A DNA stretch of 64,000 bases from assembly GCA_002050275.1 (NCBI GenBank), contig MWTB01000016.1:1-64000 (forward strand). Reading direction: 5' to 3'. The notes beneath the pieces were generated by a model. It was not told the DNA's origin. It worked only from the letters and a program-made list of their open reading frames with translations, and made no database searches. Made by a program: the position numbers and the translations under genes. Position 1 is the first letter of the stretch, and each line of letters opens with the position of its first letter. The DNA is from Anaerolineae bacterium UTCFX1 (GTDB lineage Bacteria > Chloroflexota > Anaerolineae > Anaerolineales > Villigracilaceae). This document shows positions 25,093 through 33,940 of the stretch, piece by piece.

Positions 25093-26313
25093 ATGAAAAT
25101 CCTGTTGATTAATCAAGCCTTCGTCTCGCCGGACGAGCCGGGGCATACGCGCCATTTCGAGCTGGCGAAATTTCTACAATCGCGCGGACACGCACTCGTC
25201 ATCGTCGCTAGCGATTTGAATTACCAAACAGGTCAGCGGACGGTTGAACGCAAAGGGATATTTGCCGAGCAGGTTATTGGCGGTGTGCGGATTCTCCGCG
25301 CGTATATTTATCCCGCTCTGCATCGCAGTTATTTTTGGCGCGTGATCTCGTTTTTTAGTTTCATGTTCAGTTCGGTGTGGACGGCGTTTCAGGTGAAGGA
25401 TGTGGATTTGGTCCTTGGCACTACGCCGCCGATTTTTCAGGCAGTTTCGGCGTGGTTCGTGGCATGGACTCGCCGCAAGCCGTTCCTGCTCGAAGTGCGC
25501 GACCTGTGGCCCGAGTTCGGCATGAGCATGGGTGTGTTGAAGAATCCTCTGGTGATTGGGTTGGGTCGCTGGCTGGAGAAATTTTTGTATGCGCGCGCAA
25601 CGCATATTCTTGTGAACTCACCCGCCTACAAAGTGTACATGATCGGCAAAGGCGTGCCTGAGAAGAAGATCACTTTTATCCCCTACGGCACAGACGTGGA
25701 CATGTTCAATCCGAAAGTGGACGGCTCTTCTATCCGCACGGAGTTGGGATTGCAAGATAAATTCATCGTATTGTATGCAGGCGCGCTAGGTCAGGCAAAC
25801 GACATTGACACGATCCTCCGCGCGGCGGAACGCTTGAAGCCGTACGACAAAATTCATTTTGTCCTCTTCGGCGACGGCAAAGAACGGACTCGCCTGCAAT
25901 CCAAAGCGGAGCGAATGAATCTCTCGAATGTCATCTTTGCTGGCGTCCGCCCCAAAAAAGAAATGCCGCGCGTCGTCGCTTCGGCGGATGTGTGTCTCGC
26001 CATCTTGCAAGATATTCCCATGTTCCGCACCACATACCCGAACAAAGTCTTCGATTACATGGCGGCGGGACGCGCCACCGCGCTGGTCATTGACGGTATC
26101 ACGCGCGAATTAATCGAATCATCGTATGGCGGCGTCTTCGTCCAACCGAATGACGATGAAACACTTGCCGACGCGATCCTCGATCTTTCAAAAAATATAG
26201 ACATCGTTAAACAAATGGGACAGAACGCCCGCGAGTATTTGGTCAAACATCTGGATCGAAGAGATAAGTTGGTTGAAACGCTAGAGTTGTTGGAAAAATT
26301 AATCAATGAATAA
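25093..26313 (+). CDS. Glycosyltransferase family 4 (WbuB-like)
   Basis: A 406-residue GT-B enzyme. The N-terminal half starts MKILLINQAFVSPDEPGHTR and has LEVRDLWPE (about 136-144), as in WbuB-like transferases. The C-terminal half holds YAGALGQANDI, LFGDGKE and the nucleotide-sugar site YPNKVFDYMAAG. It should transfer a sugar to a lipid- or polymer-linked acceptor on the cytoplasmic side during surface polysaccharide synthesis. A TATAAT at 25079-25084 lies only 8 bases before the ATG, with no ribosome-binding site, so the message may be leaderless. It starts the rightward cluster with an epimerase, a WecA-like enzyme and a heparinase-like protein. Confidence 0.92.
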   Translation: MKILLINQAFVSPDEPGHTRHFELAKFLQSRGHALVIVASDLNYQTGQRTVERKGIFAEQVIGGVRILRAYIYPALHRSYFWRVISFFSFMFSSVWTAFQVKDVDLVLGTTPPIFQAVSAWFVAWTRRKPFLLEVRDLWPEFGMSMGVLKNPLVIGLGRWLEKFLYARATHILVNSPAYKVYMIGKGVPEKKITFIPYGTDVDMFNPKVDGSSIRTELGLQDKFIVLYAGALGQANDIDTILRAAERLKPYDKIHFVLFGDGKERTRLQSKAERMNLSNVIFAGVRPKKEMPRVVASADVCLAILQDIPMFRTTYPNKVFDYMAAGRATALVIDGITRELIESSYGGVFVQPNDDETLADAILDLSKNIDIVKQMGQNAREYLVKHLDRRDKLVETLELLEKLINE

Positions 26314-26407
26314 TGTCGTTGCGAGGGCGCTCTTGTTCTTTGCCCGAAGCAATCTCCTCGTCGTGGGAGATTGCTTCGTCGTCGCTTCGCTCCTCCTCGC
26401 AATGACA
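26314..26407. repeat. Intergenic palindromic repeat (GTCGTTGCGAGG...CCTCGCAATGACA)
   Basis: The 94 bases between the glycosyltransferase stop and the epimerase gene have near-inverted ends (TGTCGTTGCGAGG and CCTCGCAATGACA) and an inner hairpin GAAGCAATCTCC/GGGAGATTGCTTC. Such REP-like elements are common in spacers of many bacteria. A degenerate relative is at 52959-53030. Confidence 0.85.
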
Positions 26408-26418
26408 TAAAAGGAAAC

Positions 26419-27279
26419 ATGAAAACCTTCGTCACAGGCGCGACGGGTTTTACAGGCTCGCGCGTTGTTCCCCTCCTCATCAATAACGGATACCAAGTCC
26501 GCTGTCTTTACCGCGCCTCCAGTGACCGTTCGACTCTTTCCAATCCCAAAATCGAATGGGCGCAGGGAGATTTATCGGACACCGCATCGTTATCGTCCGC
26601 CATGCAAGGCGCGGACGCGCTCGTCAACATCGCCTCACTCGGCTTCGGTCACGCGGACTCGATCATCCGCGCCGCAAAGGACGCTGGCATCAAGCGCGCG
26701 ATCTTCATCAGCACGACCGCCATCTTCACGCAGTTGAATGCCAAGAGCAAGAAGGTTCGCGTAGCGGCGGAGCTCGCTATCGAAACCAGCGGACTGAAAT
26801 ACACCATCCTGCGCCCGACGATGATCTACGGCAGTCCACGCGACCGAAATATGTGGCGGTTGATTCGATTTATGAAATATTCTCCGATCCTGCCTGTCTT
26901 CGGTGACGGGAAGTCCTTGCAGCAGCCCATCTATGTGGACGATGTGGCAAGAGCGATTCTCGGTTGTTTGAAATCCGATATCACCATCGGCAAGAGTTAT
27001 AACATCGCAGGGAAATATCCGCTGACGTATAACCAAGTCATTGATACGATTGCCAAAGCAATGAAAAAGCGCAAGTGGAAACTTCACATCCCCTCGAAGC
27101 CTATTGTCGTAATGCTTTCCCTCTTCGAGCGAATGCGGATTCCATTTCCCATCAAAGCGGAACAAGTCCTGCGGCTGAACGAGAACAAGGATTTCACCTA
27201 CAGTGACGCACAAAGGGATTTTGGGTTTAGTCCGCTGGCGTTTGAGGAAGGGGTAAGAATGGAAATCAAATTACAATAA
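26419..27279 (+). CDS. NAD-dependent sugar epimerase/dehydratase-like protein
   Basis: A 286-residue extended SDR. It opens with MKTFVTGATGFTGSRVVPLL, the NAD-binding Rossmann motif (GATGFTG). The usual YxxxK site is not clear, since the expected region reads FISTTAIFTQLNAKSKK, so catalysis may differ from classical epimerases. The segment LRPTMIYGSPRDRNMWRLI is typical of the UDP-sugar group. The ATG has AAAGGAAAC upstream; earlier in-frame codons lie in the repeat. Position between a GT4 and a WecA-like gene suggests work on a nucleotide or lipid-linked sugar. Confidence 0.85.
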   Translation: MKTFVTGATGFTGSRVVPLLINNGYQVRCLYRASSDRSTLSNPKIEWAQGDLSDTASLSSAMQGADALVNIASLGFGHADSIIRAAKDAGIKRAIFISTTAIFTQLNAKSKKVRVAAELAIETSGLKYTILRPTMIYGSPRDRNMWRLIRFMKYSPILPVFGDGKSLQQPIYVDDVARAILGCLKSDITIGKSYNIAGKYPLTYNQVIDTIAKAMKKRKWKLHIPSKPIVVMLSLFERMRIPFPIKAEQVLRLNENKDFTYSDAQRDFGFSPLAFEEGVRMEIKLQ

Positions 27280-27287
27280 ATACAATA

Positions 27288-28313
27288 ATGTCTCTTTTTT
27301 CTTTCTCCATCTTAGCCATCCTCTCCTACTCCCTCGTCTACCTCATCCGCCGTTACGCCGAGCGACGACAAATCCTCGACCATCCCAACGAACGGAGTTC
27401 ACACGTCACGCCCACGCCGCGCGGTGGAGGGGTGGCGATAGTCGTCCTCGTAACGGGAGCAGGCTTATGGTCCGCGAAAGAGGCGGGGTTCAGTCACACG
27501 TTGATCTATCTCGTCTGCGGCTTGGTCATCGCATGGCTGGGCTGGCGCGATGATGTGTCGTCACTTTCGGCGCGCGTCCGCTTTGCAGTGCAAGGACTCG
27601 TCGCGGCGGTCTCGATCTATGGGCTGGGATATTTCAAAACGGTCACCATCCCGTTGTTCGGCGAATTGAATTTGGGTGTCGTCGGAATCATCATCACGTT
27701 TTTATGGATCATCGGACTCGCAAACGCCTACAACTTCATGGACGGCATTGACGGCATCGCGGGCGGCGTGGCGTTCGCAGGCGGGCTGGGCTGGATGATG
27801 CTCGCGTCGAACATGCGCAACGGTTTTGTGTTTGCGGTTGCGCTTGCCGTCGCCGCGAGCAGTTTGGGTTTTCTCGCGCACAATTGGTCGCCCGCAAAAA
27901 TTTTTATGGGCGACGTTGCCAGCACATTCCTCGGTTATACGTTTGCGGTTCTGCCGTTGCTCTCTGCCGATCAGGGCGGCGACGCGCTCATGCTCGGCAC
28001 GCTCCTCATGTGGACGTTCATCATGGACGCGGGCGTCACGTTCATCCGCCGCGCGCTCAAACGCGAAAATGTTCTCGCCGCGCATCGCACGCATCTCTAT
28101 CAACGACTCGTCATCGGCGGGTATCCGCATCACATCGTCAGCGCGTTGTATCTCATGCTCACGCTTCTCGCGGGCGTGCTGTCATTCGAATGGTCGCGTG
28201 GCAGTCAACTCGCCCCGCCACTGATCATCATCGGACTTCCACTCATTTGGATCATCCTCTCTCGTCACGCAAAATCTTTAACCGCTAAGAGCGCGAAGAT
28301 CGCTAAGGTTTAA
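27288..28313 (+). CDS. WecA/TagO-like undecaprenyl-phosphate sugar-1-P transferase
   Basis: A 341-residue membrane enzyme of the MraY/WecA family with about ten hydrophobic segments. It has GWRDDVSSLS (the DD motif), NAYNFMDGIDGIAGG, the catalytic-loop segment PAKIFMGDVASTFLGY and HRTHLYQRL. It should load a sugar phosphate on undecaprenyl phosphate and so begin surface glycan assembly. The last dozen residues (SLTAKSAKIAKV) are encoded by a copy of the AACCGCTAAGAGCGCGAAG repeat, which therefore supplies a new C-terminus. Confidence 0.93.
   Translation: MSLFSFSILAILSYSLVYLIRRYAERRQILDHPNERSSHVTPTPRGGGVAIVVLVTGAGLWSAKEAGFSHTLIYLVCGLVIAWLGWRDDVSSLSARVRFAVQGLVAAVSIYGLGYFKTVTIPLFGELNLGVVGIIITFLWIIGLANAYNFMDGIDGIAGGVAFAGGLGWMMLASNMRNGFVFAVALAVAASSLGFLAHNWSPAKIFMGDVASTFLGYTFAVLPLLSADQGGDALMLGTLLMWTFIMDAGVTFIRRALKRENVLAAHRTHLYQRLVIGGYPHHIVSALYLMLTLLAGVLSFEWSRGSQLAPPLIIIGLPLIWIILSRHAKSLTAKSAKIAKV
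28278..28312 (+). repeat. Repeat fragment forming the end of the WecA-like gene
   Basis: The bases TTAACCGCTAAGAGCGCGAAG match the left half of the element inside the heparinase-like gene at 29609-29706. Here the element encodes the last residues and the stop of the upstream gene. The following spacer (28321-28362) has the low-complexity run CTTTGTGAACCTTTGTGACCC. Confidence 0.75.
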
Positions 28314-28362
28314 TATCTTAAGGGTTTCCTTTGTGAACCTTTGTGACCCTTCGTGTTAAAAA

Positions 28363-30450
28363 ATGTTCAATCGGATAAAAAACTTCGCTTCTCTCTACCT
28401 TCAACTTGGTCCACGTTGGTCAGCCTTTCGCGTCGCCTACGCCTTTCGCCTCCGCACGGGACTCATCTGCCTCCAAATGCCGATGGGTGAGTGGGGTGAT
28501 TACAAGCGTCTCCTCGCTGAGCGGAGTGACGAACGCTCTTCTCGTCACGCAGTCGAAGCGCGACAATTGCCAGAAAACATTCCATGGGATAAACAACAAG
28601 CCATCACCGAAGCAGACCGCATCCTCAACGGCGAAATAAAATATTTCTCTCACGATTTCATAAAAACAGGCTTTCCTCCTGATTGGCACAAGGATTATGT
28701 CACCCTGAGTGGCGCCCCGCGCCACGAAGGGTCTCTACTCCCGCAATCAGAGACTCTTCGCTCTGCTCAGAGTGATATGAACAAACACTGGTCGCAAATC
28801 TCCGATGACTCCTCCACCGACATCAAATTCATCTGGGAACCGAATCGCTTTACCTTTATCTACACCCTCGTCCGCGCGTATGCCGCCGCTCACGATGAAA
28901 AATATCCCAAAGCCTTCTGGACTCTCATCGAAGATTGGGCACAGCACAACCCTCCCAACACGGGACCTAATTGGATGGACGGACAAGAGATCACCCTCCG
29001 CCTCATGGCATGGACGTTCGGCTACTCCCAATTCTCCAATTCTCCGTCTTCCACCCCCAACCGTAAAGCAAAATTCATTTTGCTAATCGCCGCGCAAGCG
29101 AATCGCATCTATAAAAACATCGGCTATGCCATTTCCACAAAAAGTAACCACACCATCAGCGAAGCCTTCGGTTTGTGGATGGCTGGTCTGCTTTTCCCCG
29201 AACTCAAACATGCCAAAAAATATCTCTTTCTCGGACGAAAACTTCTCGAGCAATCCGCCGCCGAACAGATTTTCTCCGATGGCGCTTACTCAATGTACTC
29301 CCTCAACTACCATCGTTTCATTCTTCACATTTATCTTTACGCTATTCGACTCGGTGACATAAACCACTTTCCACTTTCTACTGAGCTCAAACAATCCGTC
29401 TCTAATTCAATAACCTACCTCTCCCGCCTCATCAACCCCGAAACAGGCGAGATGCCCACCTACGGCTCCAACGATGGCGCACTGGTCTTGCCCCTCAACA
29501 ACTGCAACTTCACCGACTACCGTCCGCTTTTGCAACTAGGCTGGTACATCACCAAAAAAGAATTCCTCTTCGAGCCTGGTCCATGGGATGAGGATGTTTT
29601 TTGGCTGTGCGGTGAATCTCAATTAACCGCTAAGAGCGCGAAAAACGCCAGGGAAGAAAAAGTAAAAGAAAACCTTCGCGCTCTTAGCGTGCTTCGCGGT
29701 GAATCTTTTTCGAATGGGGGAGTCTACATCCTTCGCTCCTCGAACTCTCACGCCCTCATCCACTGTGCGGACTACGCCTCCCGCCCCTCCCACGCCGACC
29801 AACTCCACGTGGACTTATGGATTCACGGTCACAATCTCGCCATCGACGCGGGCACCTACCTCTACAGCGGACAACCCCCTTGGCGCAATGGACTCGCACA
29901 CACTAATGTTCACAACACAGTGACAGTAGACAACAAAGACCAAATGACTATGGTCAGCCGCTTCACGTGGACGAATTGGTCAAAAGGGAAAGTGTTACAA
30001 CACAATGAAAAACTTTGGCAAGGCGAGCATGATGGCTACAAACCCGTGACTCACAAACGAACTGTCATGTCTCTTGAAGGCGATCGCTGGATTGTGATTG
30101 ATACTCTCACTTCCAAAGAGTCGCGTCATTACGCGCTTCATTGGTTGCTCAGCGATTTTCCGTTTGAGCAAAAAGACAGTTCTGCGTTGTTATCTGTGGA
30201 TGGAACGAAATACAAAGTTCAAGTTGGAATTGCCGAAGGTAATAGTAAATTCTCCTTCGTCCGCGCGGACCCCAACTCCACGCACGGATGGCGTTCACGC
30301 TACTACGGTCACAAAGAACCAGCCATCTCCGTGATGCTCGAAGCGACTCAACCTCAAGTCGCGTTTTGGACGTTCTTCGGATTTGAAGATGATATGATTG
30401 AGGCAGCAGAATATACTTTGAAGGTGAATGGCGTTGAAATAATAATGTAG
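28363..30450 (+). CDS. Heparinase II/III-like polysaccharide protein with three in-frame repeats
   Basis: A 695-residue protein. The central alpha-helical part has WMDGQEITLRLMAW and AISTKSNHTISEAFGLWMAG, with the later SMYSLNYHRFILH; the C-terminal beta part has DYASRPSHADQLHVDLW and AIDAGTYLYSG. These are typical of the heparinase II/III family found in polysaccharide clusters (alginate-lyase-like fold with a beta-sheet C-terminal domain). No signal peptide is seen. The protein carries three repeat-derived segments in frame: about residues 52-66, 113-138 and 416-448. Without them it would be close to 620 residues. It may trim or modify the growing glycan; the substrate is unknown. Confidence 0.88.
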   Translation: MFNRIKNFASLYLQLGPRWSAFRVAYAFRLRTGLICLQMPMGEWGDYKRLLAERSDERSSRHAVEARQLPENIPWDKQQAITEADRILNGEIKYFSHDFIKTGFPPDWHKDYVTLSGAPRHEGSLLPQSETLRSAQSDMNKHWSQISDDSSTDIKFIWEPNRFTFIYTLVRAYAAAHDEKYPKAFWTLIEDWAQHNPPNTGPNWMDGQEITLRLMAWTFGYSQFSNSPSSTPNRKAKFILLIAAQANRIYKNIGYAISTKSNHTISEAFGLWMAGLLFPELKHAKKYLFLGRKLLEQSAAEQIFSDGAYSMYSLNYHRFILHIYLYAIRLGDINHFPLSTELKQSVSNSITYLSRLINPETGEMPTYGSNDGALVLPLNNCNFTDYRPLLQLGWYITKKEFLFEPGPWDEDVFWLCGESQLTAKSAKNAREEKVKENLRALSVLRGESFSNGGVYILRSSNSHALIHCADYASRPSHADQLHVDLWIHGHNLAIDAGTYLYSGQPPWRNGLAHTNVHNTVTVDNKDQMTMVSRFTWTNWSKGKVLQHNEKLWQGEHDGYKPVTHKRTVMSLEGDRWIVIDTLTSKESRHYALHWLLSDFPFEQKDSSALLSVDGTKYKVQVGIAEGNSKFSFVRADPNSTHGWRSRYYGHKEPAISVMLEATQPQVAFWTFFGFEDDMIEAAEYTLKVNGVEIIM
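28515..28560. repeat. Short palindromic repeat inside the heparinase-like gene
   Basis: The bases CGCTGAGCGGAGTGACGAAC and what follows to CAGTCGAAGCG contain GTGACGA/TCGTCAC as inverted arms. It adds the residues AERSDERSSRHAVEA in frame and has the look of the CGCTGAGCG...GTCGAAGCG spacer repeats. Confidence 0.6.
28699..28776. repeat. 78-bp inverted-repeat element inserted in frame
   Basis: The ends GTCACCCTGAG and CTCAGAGTGAT are inverted, with an inner pair GGGTCTCT/AGAGACTC. The 78 bases equal 26 codons and begin and end on codon boundaries, adding VTLSGAPRHEGSLLP and 11 further residues between KDY and MNK. Confidence 0.8.
29609..29706. repeat. 87-bp element with flanking 11-bp direct repeats, in frame
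   Basis: The direct repeats GCGGTGAATCT at 29609-29619 and 29696-29706 are 87 bases apart, which is 29 codons. Between them ACCGCTAAGAGCGCGAA and TTCGCGCTCTTAGCG are inverted arms. The flanks look like a target duplication, and in the protein GES occurs on both sides of the insert. Confidence 0.8.
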
Positions 30451-30479
30451 ATCGCGCTTTAAGCGCGATCTACATTATT
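30441..30479. terminator. Shared bidirectional terminator overlapping both stop codons
   Basis: A 17-bp stem (30441-30457 with 30463-30479) and TTTAA loop. It includes the stop codon of the rightward heparinase-like gene (30448-30450) and reaches into that of the leftward thiolase-like gene (30478-30480). The core GTAGATCGCGC/GCGCGATCTAC is of the same kind as the palindromes at 35516-35544 and 49352-49378. Confidence 0.8.
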
Positions 30480-31638
30480 AAGCCAGCCTTTGCAAAATAT
30501 GACTCACCGCCGTAGACGCGGGTCCGCCGAGGGATTGAATCAACGCGATCTTTGCATTCGGGATTTGATTCGCCTCTGCCTGACCTCGAAGTTGAGTCGC
30601 CGCATCCACAGCCTGATACACGCCTGAGGCTCCGCCCGCGAAGCCGCGCGCTTTCATTCCGCCCATCGTCGCGCAGGGGATTTTTCCCTTCAATCCAATT
30701 TCATTATCTGCCGCGAGTTTCCAGCCTTTGCCTTTGATAGCGAAGCCAACCGCCTCAAGTTGCAACGCGGCGTAAATGCTGAAGGTGTCGTGATATTCAA
30801 ACAGGTCAATATCATCCAACACCGCGCCGACTTGTTTCATCGCTTTTCCTGCGGAAATTTGCGCGGCGTCGAAGTACAGCGTATCTTTTCGGTCGTGCAA
30901 TGCCAGCGTATCGGATGAAGACGCGGAGCCGGCGATCTTCACCAGCGGATGCGAGAAGTTGCTCGGCAGTAAATCTCGTCGCGTCAAAATAACTGCCGCA
31001 GCGCCGTCTGCGTTGGGAGCCATATCGAACATGTTGAGCGGATCGCTGATCACTTCCGCTTTGGCGTAGGTTTCGGGTTTGATGGCTTTGCGAAACATCG
31101 CATGTTTATTTGCGACGCCGTTCGCATGAGCGGTCAATGCAAAACCAGCGAATCCATCTTTGGGGACATCGTACTCGTGCATGTAGCGTTTCATCAACAA
31201 CGCGGCTTGCGCGGCGGGGGTCATCCCTTGTATGGATTCAAAATCGGAGTCGCCTGTCGTAGCGAGAGCCGCGTCCACATCCGCCCCAACTTTATCGGTG
31301 AATTTTTCCACGCCGACGACGAGCGCGATGTCCACGAATCCGCTTTTGACGGCGAGATAACCCTGCCGCAGCGCCGCGCCGCCCGATGCGCCCGCCGCTT
31401 CGATGGTCGCGGATTCGATGCCGAGCAAGCCGGCATAATCCGCGAGCAATGCGCCGAGATGCGCCTGACGAGAAAGATTCGGCGCGAGCATATTGCCGAC
31501 GAATAAGGCTTGCGGTTTGAGTCCGCCCGAATCTTCAACCGCAGAATGAATCGCGCTAAAGGCTAATTCGCGCAAGCCGATTTCCCAATGCTCGCCGACT
31601 TCGGTTTGTCCAATGCCAGCGATGATGATGTCTGTCAT
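30478..31638 (-). CDS. Thiolase-fold protein without the usual catalytic residues
   Basis: A 386-residue protein of the archaeal/SCP2-like thiolase group. Overall sequence (GNMLAPNLSRQAHLGALLAD, YHDTFSIYAALQLEAVGF) is like acetoacetyl-CoA thiolases of the mevalonate pathway. At the nucleophile position, where relatives have EAACASGG, this protein has EAAGASGG, so the Cys is Gly. At the second site, where relatives have GHPxGATG, it has GFAGGASG, so the His is Phe. The HD of HDTF remains. It may be a non-catalytic partner of HMG-CoA synthase, or use another mechanism. It ends the leftward mevalonate cluster. Confidence 0.85.
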   Translation of the reverse strand: MTDIIIAGIGQTEVGEHWEIGLRELAFSAIHSAVEDSGGLKPQALFVGNMLAPNLSRQAHLGALLADYAGLLGIESATIEAAGASGGAALRQGYLAVKSGFVDIALVVGVEKFTDKVGADVDAALATTGDSDFESIQGMTPAAQAALLMKRYMHEYDVPKDGFAGFALTAHANGVANKHAMFRKAIKPETYAKAEVISDPLNMFDMAPNADGAAAVILTRRDLLPSNFSHPLVKIAGSASSSDTLALHDRKDTLYFDAAQISAGKAMKQVGAVLDDIDLFEYHDTFSIYAALQLEAVGFAIKGKGWKLAADNEIGLKGKIPCATMGGMKARGFAGGASGVYQAVDAATQLRGQAEANQIPNAKIALIQSLGGPASTAVSHILQRLA

Positions 31639-31649
31639 TCGTTAATTTC

Positions 31650-32060
31650 TCACTTCGCGATAAAAAGAAATTTAGGAGGTTCTTCGGTCAAACTATGGAC
31701 GATAACTTCCGAAAAGCCGGCGTAGTCCAAATTAGATTCTTTTGGCGCTTCCATGCTCAAGGTGACAGGGAAATCAACGCTGCTGGGGATGAGGATGAAG
31801 GCGTATCCATTTTTATCGGTGGTCGCGCCAAACGCTTTCACGCCATTTATCTCGACGGAAAACATCGCGCCTTCAAGCGGCGCGTCTTCAGCGTCGAGTT
31901 GGCCGTTGAAGTTTGAATCGATAAAAGCATAACCTGAGAAAGCGGAATCTGCCAACGGTTGAGGCGTTGGCGTTGCCGATGAAAAACTGCAAGCCGTGCT
32001 TAACGCCAAAAATAACGAGACAATGCAAATCTTTTGGCAATGACTTCTTATCTTAAACAT
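31650..32060 (-). CDS. Small lipoprotein with SdrD B-like fold
   Basis: A 136-residue secreted protein. A hydrophobic N-terminus leads to LALSTAC, a lipobox with Cys24. The mature part has SGYAFIDSNFNGQLDAEDAP, the start of a Cna/SdrD B-like beta domain, with Asp/Asn residues that could bind calcium. It sits between the HMG-CoA synthase and thiolase-like genes, with AAGGAG before the ATG. A surface lipoprotein has no clear place in isoprenoid synthesis, so it may be there by chance. No function is assigned. Confidence 0.75.
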   Translation of the reverse strand: MFKIRSHCQKICIVSLFLALSTACSFSSATPTPQPLADSAFSGYAFIDSNFNGQLDAEDAPLEGAMFSVEINGVKAFGATTDKNGYAFILIPSSVDFPVTLSMEAPKESNLDYAGFSEVIVHSLTEEPPKFLFIAK

Positions 32061-32088
32061 ACGCGATTCTCCTTGGAATATTTTCTCT

Positions 32089-33168
32089 TTATTTCATCGT
32101 CAACTTGCCGCGAAAACGCGCGTAGGTCGCGTAATCAATTTCCGTTCGGCGCTTCACATAATCTTGGGTCTTCGCGGCTAAACCTGCGCGGAGCGGAGCG
32201 GCGTCAGTGACAGTGAGGTCGAAGGCGTCCGATCCCGCTCCGCTGCCGAAAGAGGCGACGAGAATCCGATCGCCAGGCTGGGCGATGTCGAGGACGGCAG
32301 TGAGTCCGATCAGCGCCGCGCCGGAGTAGGTATTCCCAATGAGCGGCACGAGCAGACCTGGCTCAATCTGTTCTAACGAAAAGCCGAGTTGTCCCGCCAC
32401 GCGTTGCGGAAACTTGGTGTTGGGTTGATGAAAGACCGCCCACTTGTAATCTTTTGGCGCGGTCGCCGACGCTTCCATCAAGTAGGCGGCGGCGGACGAA
32501 ACGTGTTTGAAGTAAGCCGGCTCGCCCGTGAAGCGCACGCCGTGTTCGGGATATTTTTGATATTCGCGCCGCCAAAAATCGGGCGTGTCGGTGACGTAGG
32601 AATACGAGGCGTTGATGACCGCCAGCGATTCTTCGGCGGGACCGACGATATACGCGCCGCCGCCCGCCGCAGCGGTATATTCGAGCGCGTCGCCCGGCTT
32701 GCCTTGCGCGGTGTCCATGCCGATCGCCATCGCGTACTTGCCCATGCCCGAACCGACCAATCCCATTGCGGCGACGAGCGCTTCGGTGCCAGCCTTGCAG
32801 GCGAATTCCCAATCGGCGGCTTGCGTGTTCGGGACGGCGCCAATCGCCTCAGCGACCAACGTGGAGGTTGGCTTCACCGCGTACGGATGCGACTCAGACC
32901 CGACCCAGACCGCCCGCAATTCGGTCGGGTCAATTTGCGCGCGTTTCATCGCGTTGCGCGCCGCTTCAATGGACATGGTGATGACGTCTTCATCCAGCCC
33001 AGGGACGGCTTTTTCTTTGATCGGGAGTCCGCTGGTTTTGCCCGTCCAGACTCGTGCGACTTCTTCGGCGGGCAGGCGGTAACGCGGCACGTACGCGCCG
33101 TAGCCAATGATACCAACGGGCTTGGCGGGTTTGAGGAGGGTGGGGGAATGGGTGTGAGGGGTTGTCAT
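32089..33168 (-). CDS. Hydroxymethylglutaryl-CoA synthase (archaeal-like)
   Basis: A 359-residue enzyme of the mevalonate pathway that condenses acetyl-CoA with acetoacetyl-CoA. It has [14 protein letters not shown] at the N-terminus, the nucleophile Cys124 in [10 protein letters not shown], and later [16 protein letters not shown] with the catalytic His and [12 protein letters not shown]. Length and sequence are closer to the archaeal form than to that of Gram-positive bacteria. It lies in the same direction as HMG-CoA reductase, but a restriction-modification pair is between them. Confidence 0.93.
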   Translation of the reverse strand: MTTPHTHSPTLLKPAKPVGIIGYGAYVPRYRLPAEEVARVWTGKTSGLPIKEKAVPGLDEDVITMSIEAARNAMKRAQIDPTELRAVWVGSESHPYAVKPTSTLVAEAIGAVPNTQAADWEFACKAGTEALVAAMGLVGSGMGKYAMAIGMDTAQGKPGDALEYTAAAGGGAYIVGPAEESLAVINASYSYVTDTPDFWRREYQKYPEHGVRFTGEPAYFKHVSSAAAYLMEASATAPKDYKWAVFHQPNTKFPQRVAGQLGFSLEQIEPGLLVPLIGNTYSGAALIGLTAVLDIAQPGDRILVASFGSGAGSDAFDLTVTDAAPLRAGLAAKTQDYVKRRTEIDYATYARFRGKLTMK

Positions 33169-33196
33169 TTAGTAACCTTCTGTTGCGAGCGGCGAT

Positions 33197-33940
33197 TTAA
33201 CTAGGTTTGTAATTACCGCTGTTAAATTGGACAAGTTTCACCCAGTCAATATAACCATTTGATGGGTTACAAAACTTCGGAATAAATTCCATCGCAAGCA
33301 TGTTGACTATTCCCGCCTTCTTTTTTGCAAAATCTTCATTGTGTTCTCTTGCTCTATATCCAATTGGTTCAACGATGTCTGTGTACAGGTTTGGATTCTT
33401 GCTAATCAGGTACCAGAAATTTTGACCAACAATTTTCATGTAACCCCGCAAGAACGTGGTCTTTGTTTTTCCGTAACAAATTCCCAAAACTGGTTGAATG
33501 TTTAAAGAATGCTTTGATTGCTTCAATCTTGCGACCGCTGTTTTTAAATCCTGTTCCAATTTATCTTGCTGAGAACTGTTGCCCCAATTCGGTCCAGATT
33601 TTATTGAAACAATATGATGTGTGTCGTTATTGAAAAACTCCAAATCTACGCCTTGAGCGGTAGATTTGTGCCCCCCACAAGTTTTTTGAGCAACAAACAC
33701 AGCCAACCCTTCAAGAAAGTCGCCAAACAATTTTTCTTCGGATGAAGATAAAAAAGCAGACAACAAATCTTCGATGAGAGCATTGGCAGTTAATAGATTT
33801 TTTGCCTTGAAAAGATATGGATTCTTTGTCAAAAGTTTTTCGAGTTTCAATTCCTCGAGCGATTTCAAACGTCGTTGATGGAAATCAACCACATTCTCGT
33901 TTACATAATCTCTCACGTCGTTCAAGTTTAGAGAATTCAT
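33197..33940 (-). CDS. Type II restriction endonuclease (PmeII-like)
   Basis: A 247-residue protein. The core GVDLEFFNNDTHHIVSIKSG has the spacing of a PD-(D/E)XK nuclease site (Asp, then I-x-K), followed by PNWGNSSQQDKLEQD, which is typical of PmeII-family restriction enzymes. It overlaps the methyltransferase stop by 4 bases. Base composition is lower in G+C than the neighbours (23 of 60 in the line at 33241), pointing to transfer. The recognition sequence cannot be read from the protein. Confidence 0.85.
   Translation of the reverse strand: MNSLNLNDVRDYVNENVVDFHQRRLKSLEELKLEKLLTKNPYLFKAKNLLTANALIEDLLSAFLSSSEEKLFGDFLEGLAVFVAQKTCGGHKSTAQGVDLEFFNNDTHHIVSIKSGPNWGNSSQQDKLEQDLKTAVARLKQSKHSLNIQPVLGICYGKTKTTFLRGYMKIVGQNFWYLISKNPNLYTDIVEPIGYRAREHNEDFAKKKAGIVNMLAMEFIPKFCNPSNGYIDWVKLVQFNSGNYKPS

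Noticed and set aside
32389..33204. 271-codon open frame opposite HMG-CoA synthase
   Set aside because: Shadow of a conserved gene; composition is not protein-like.
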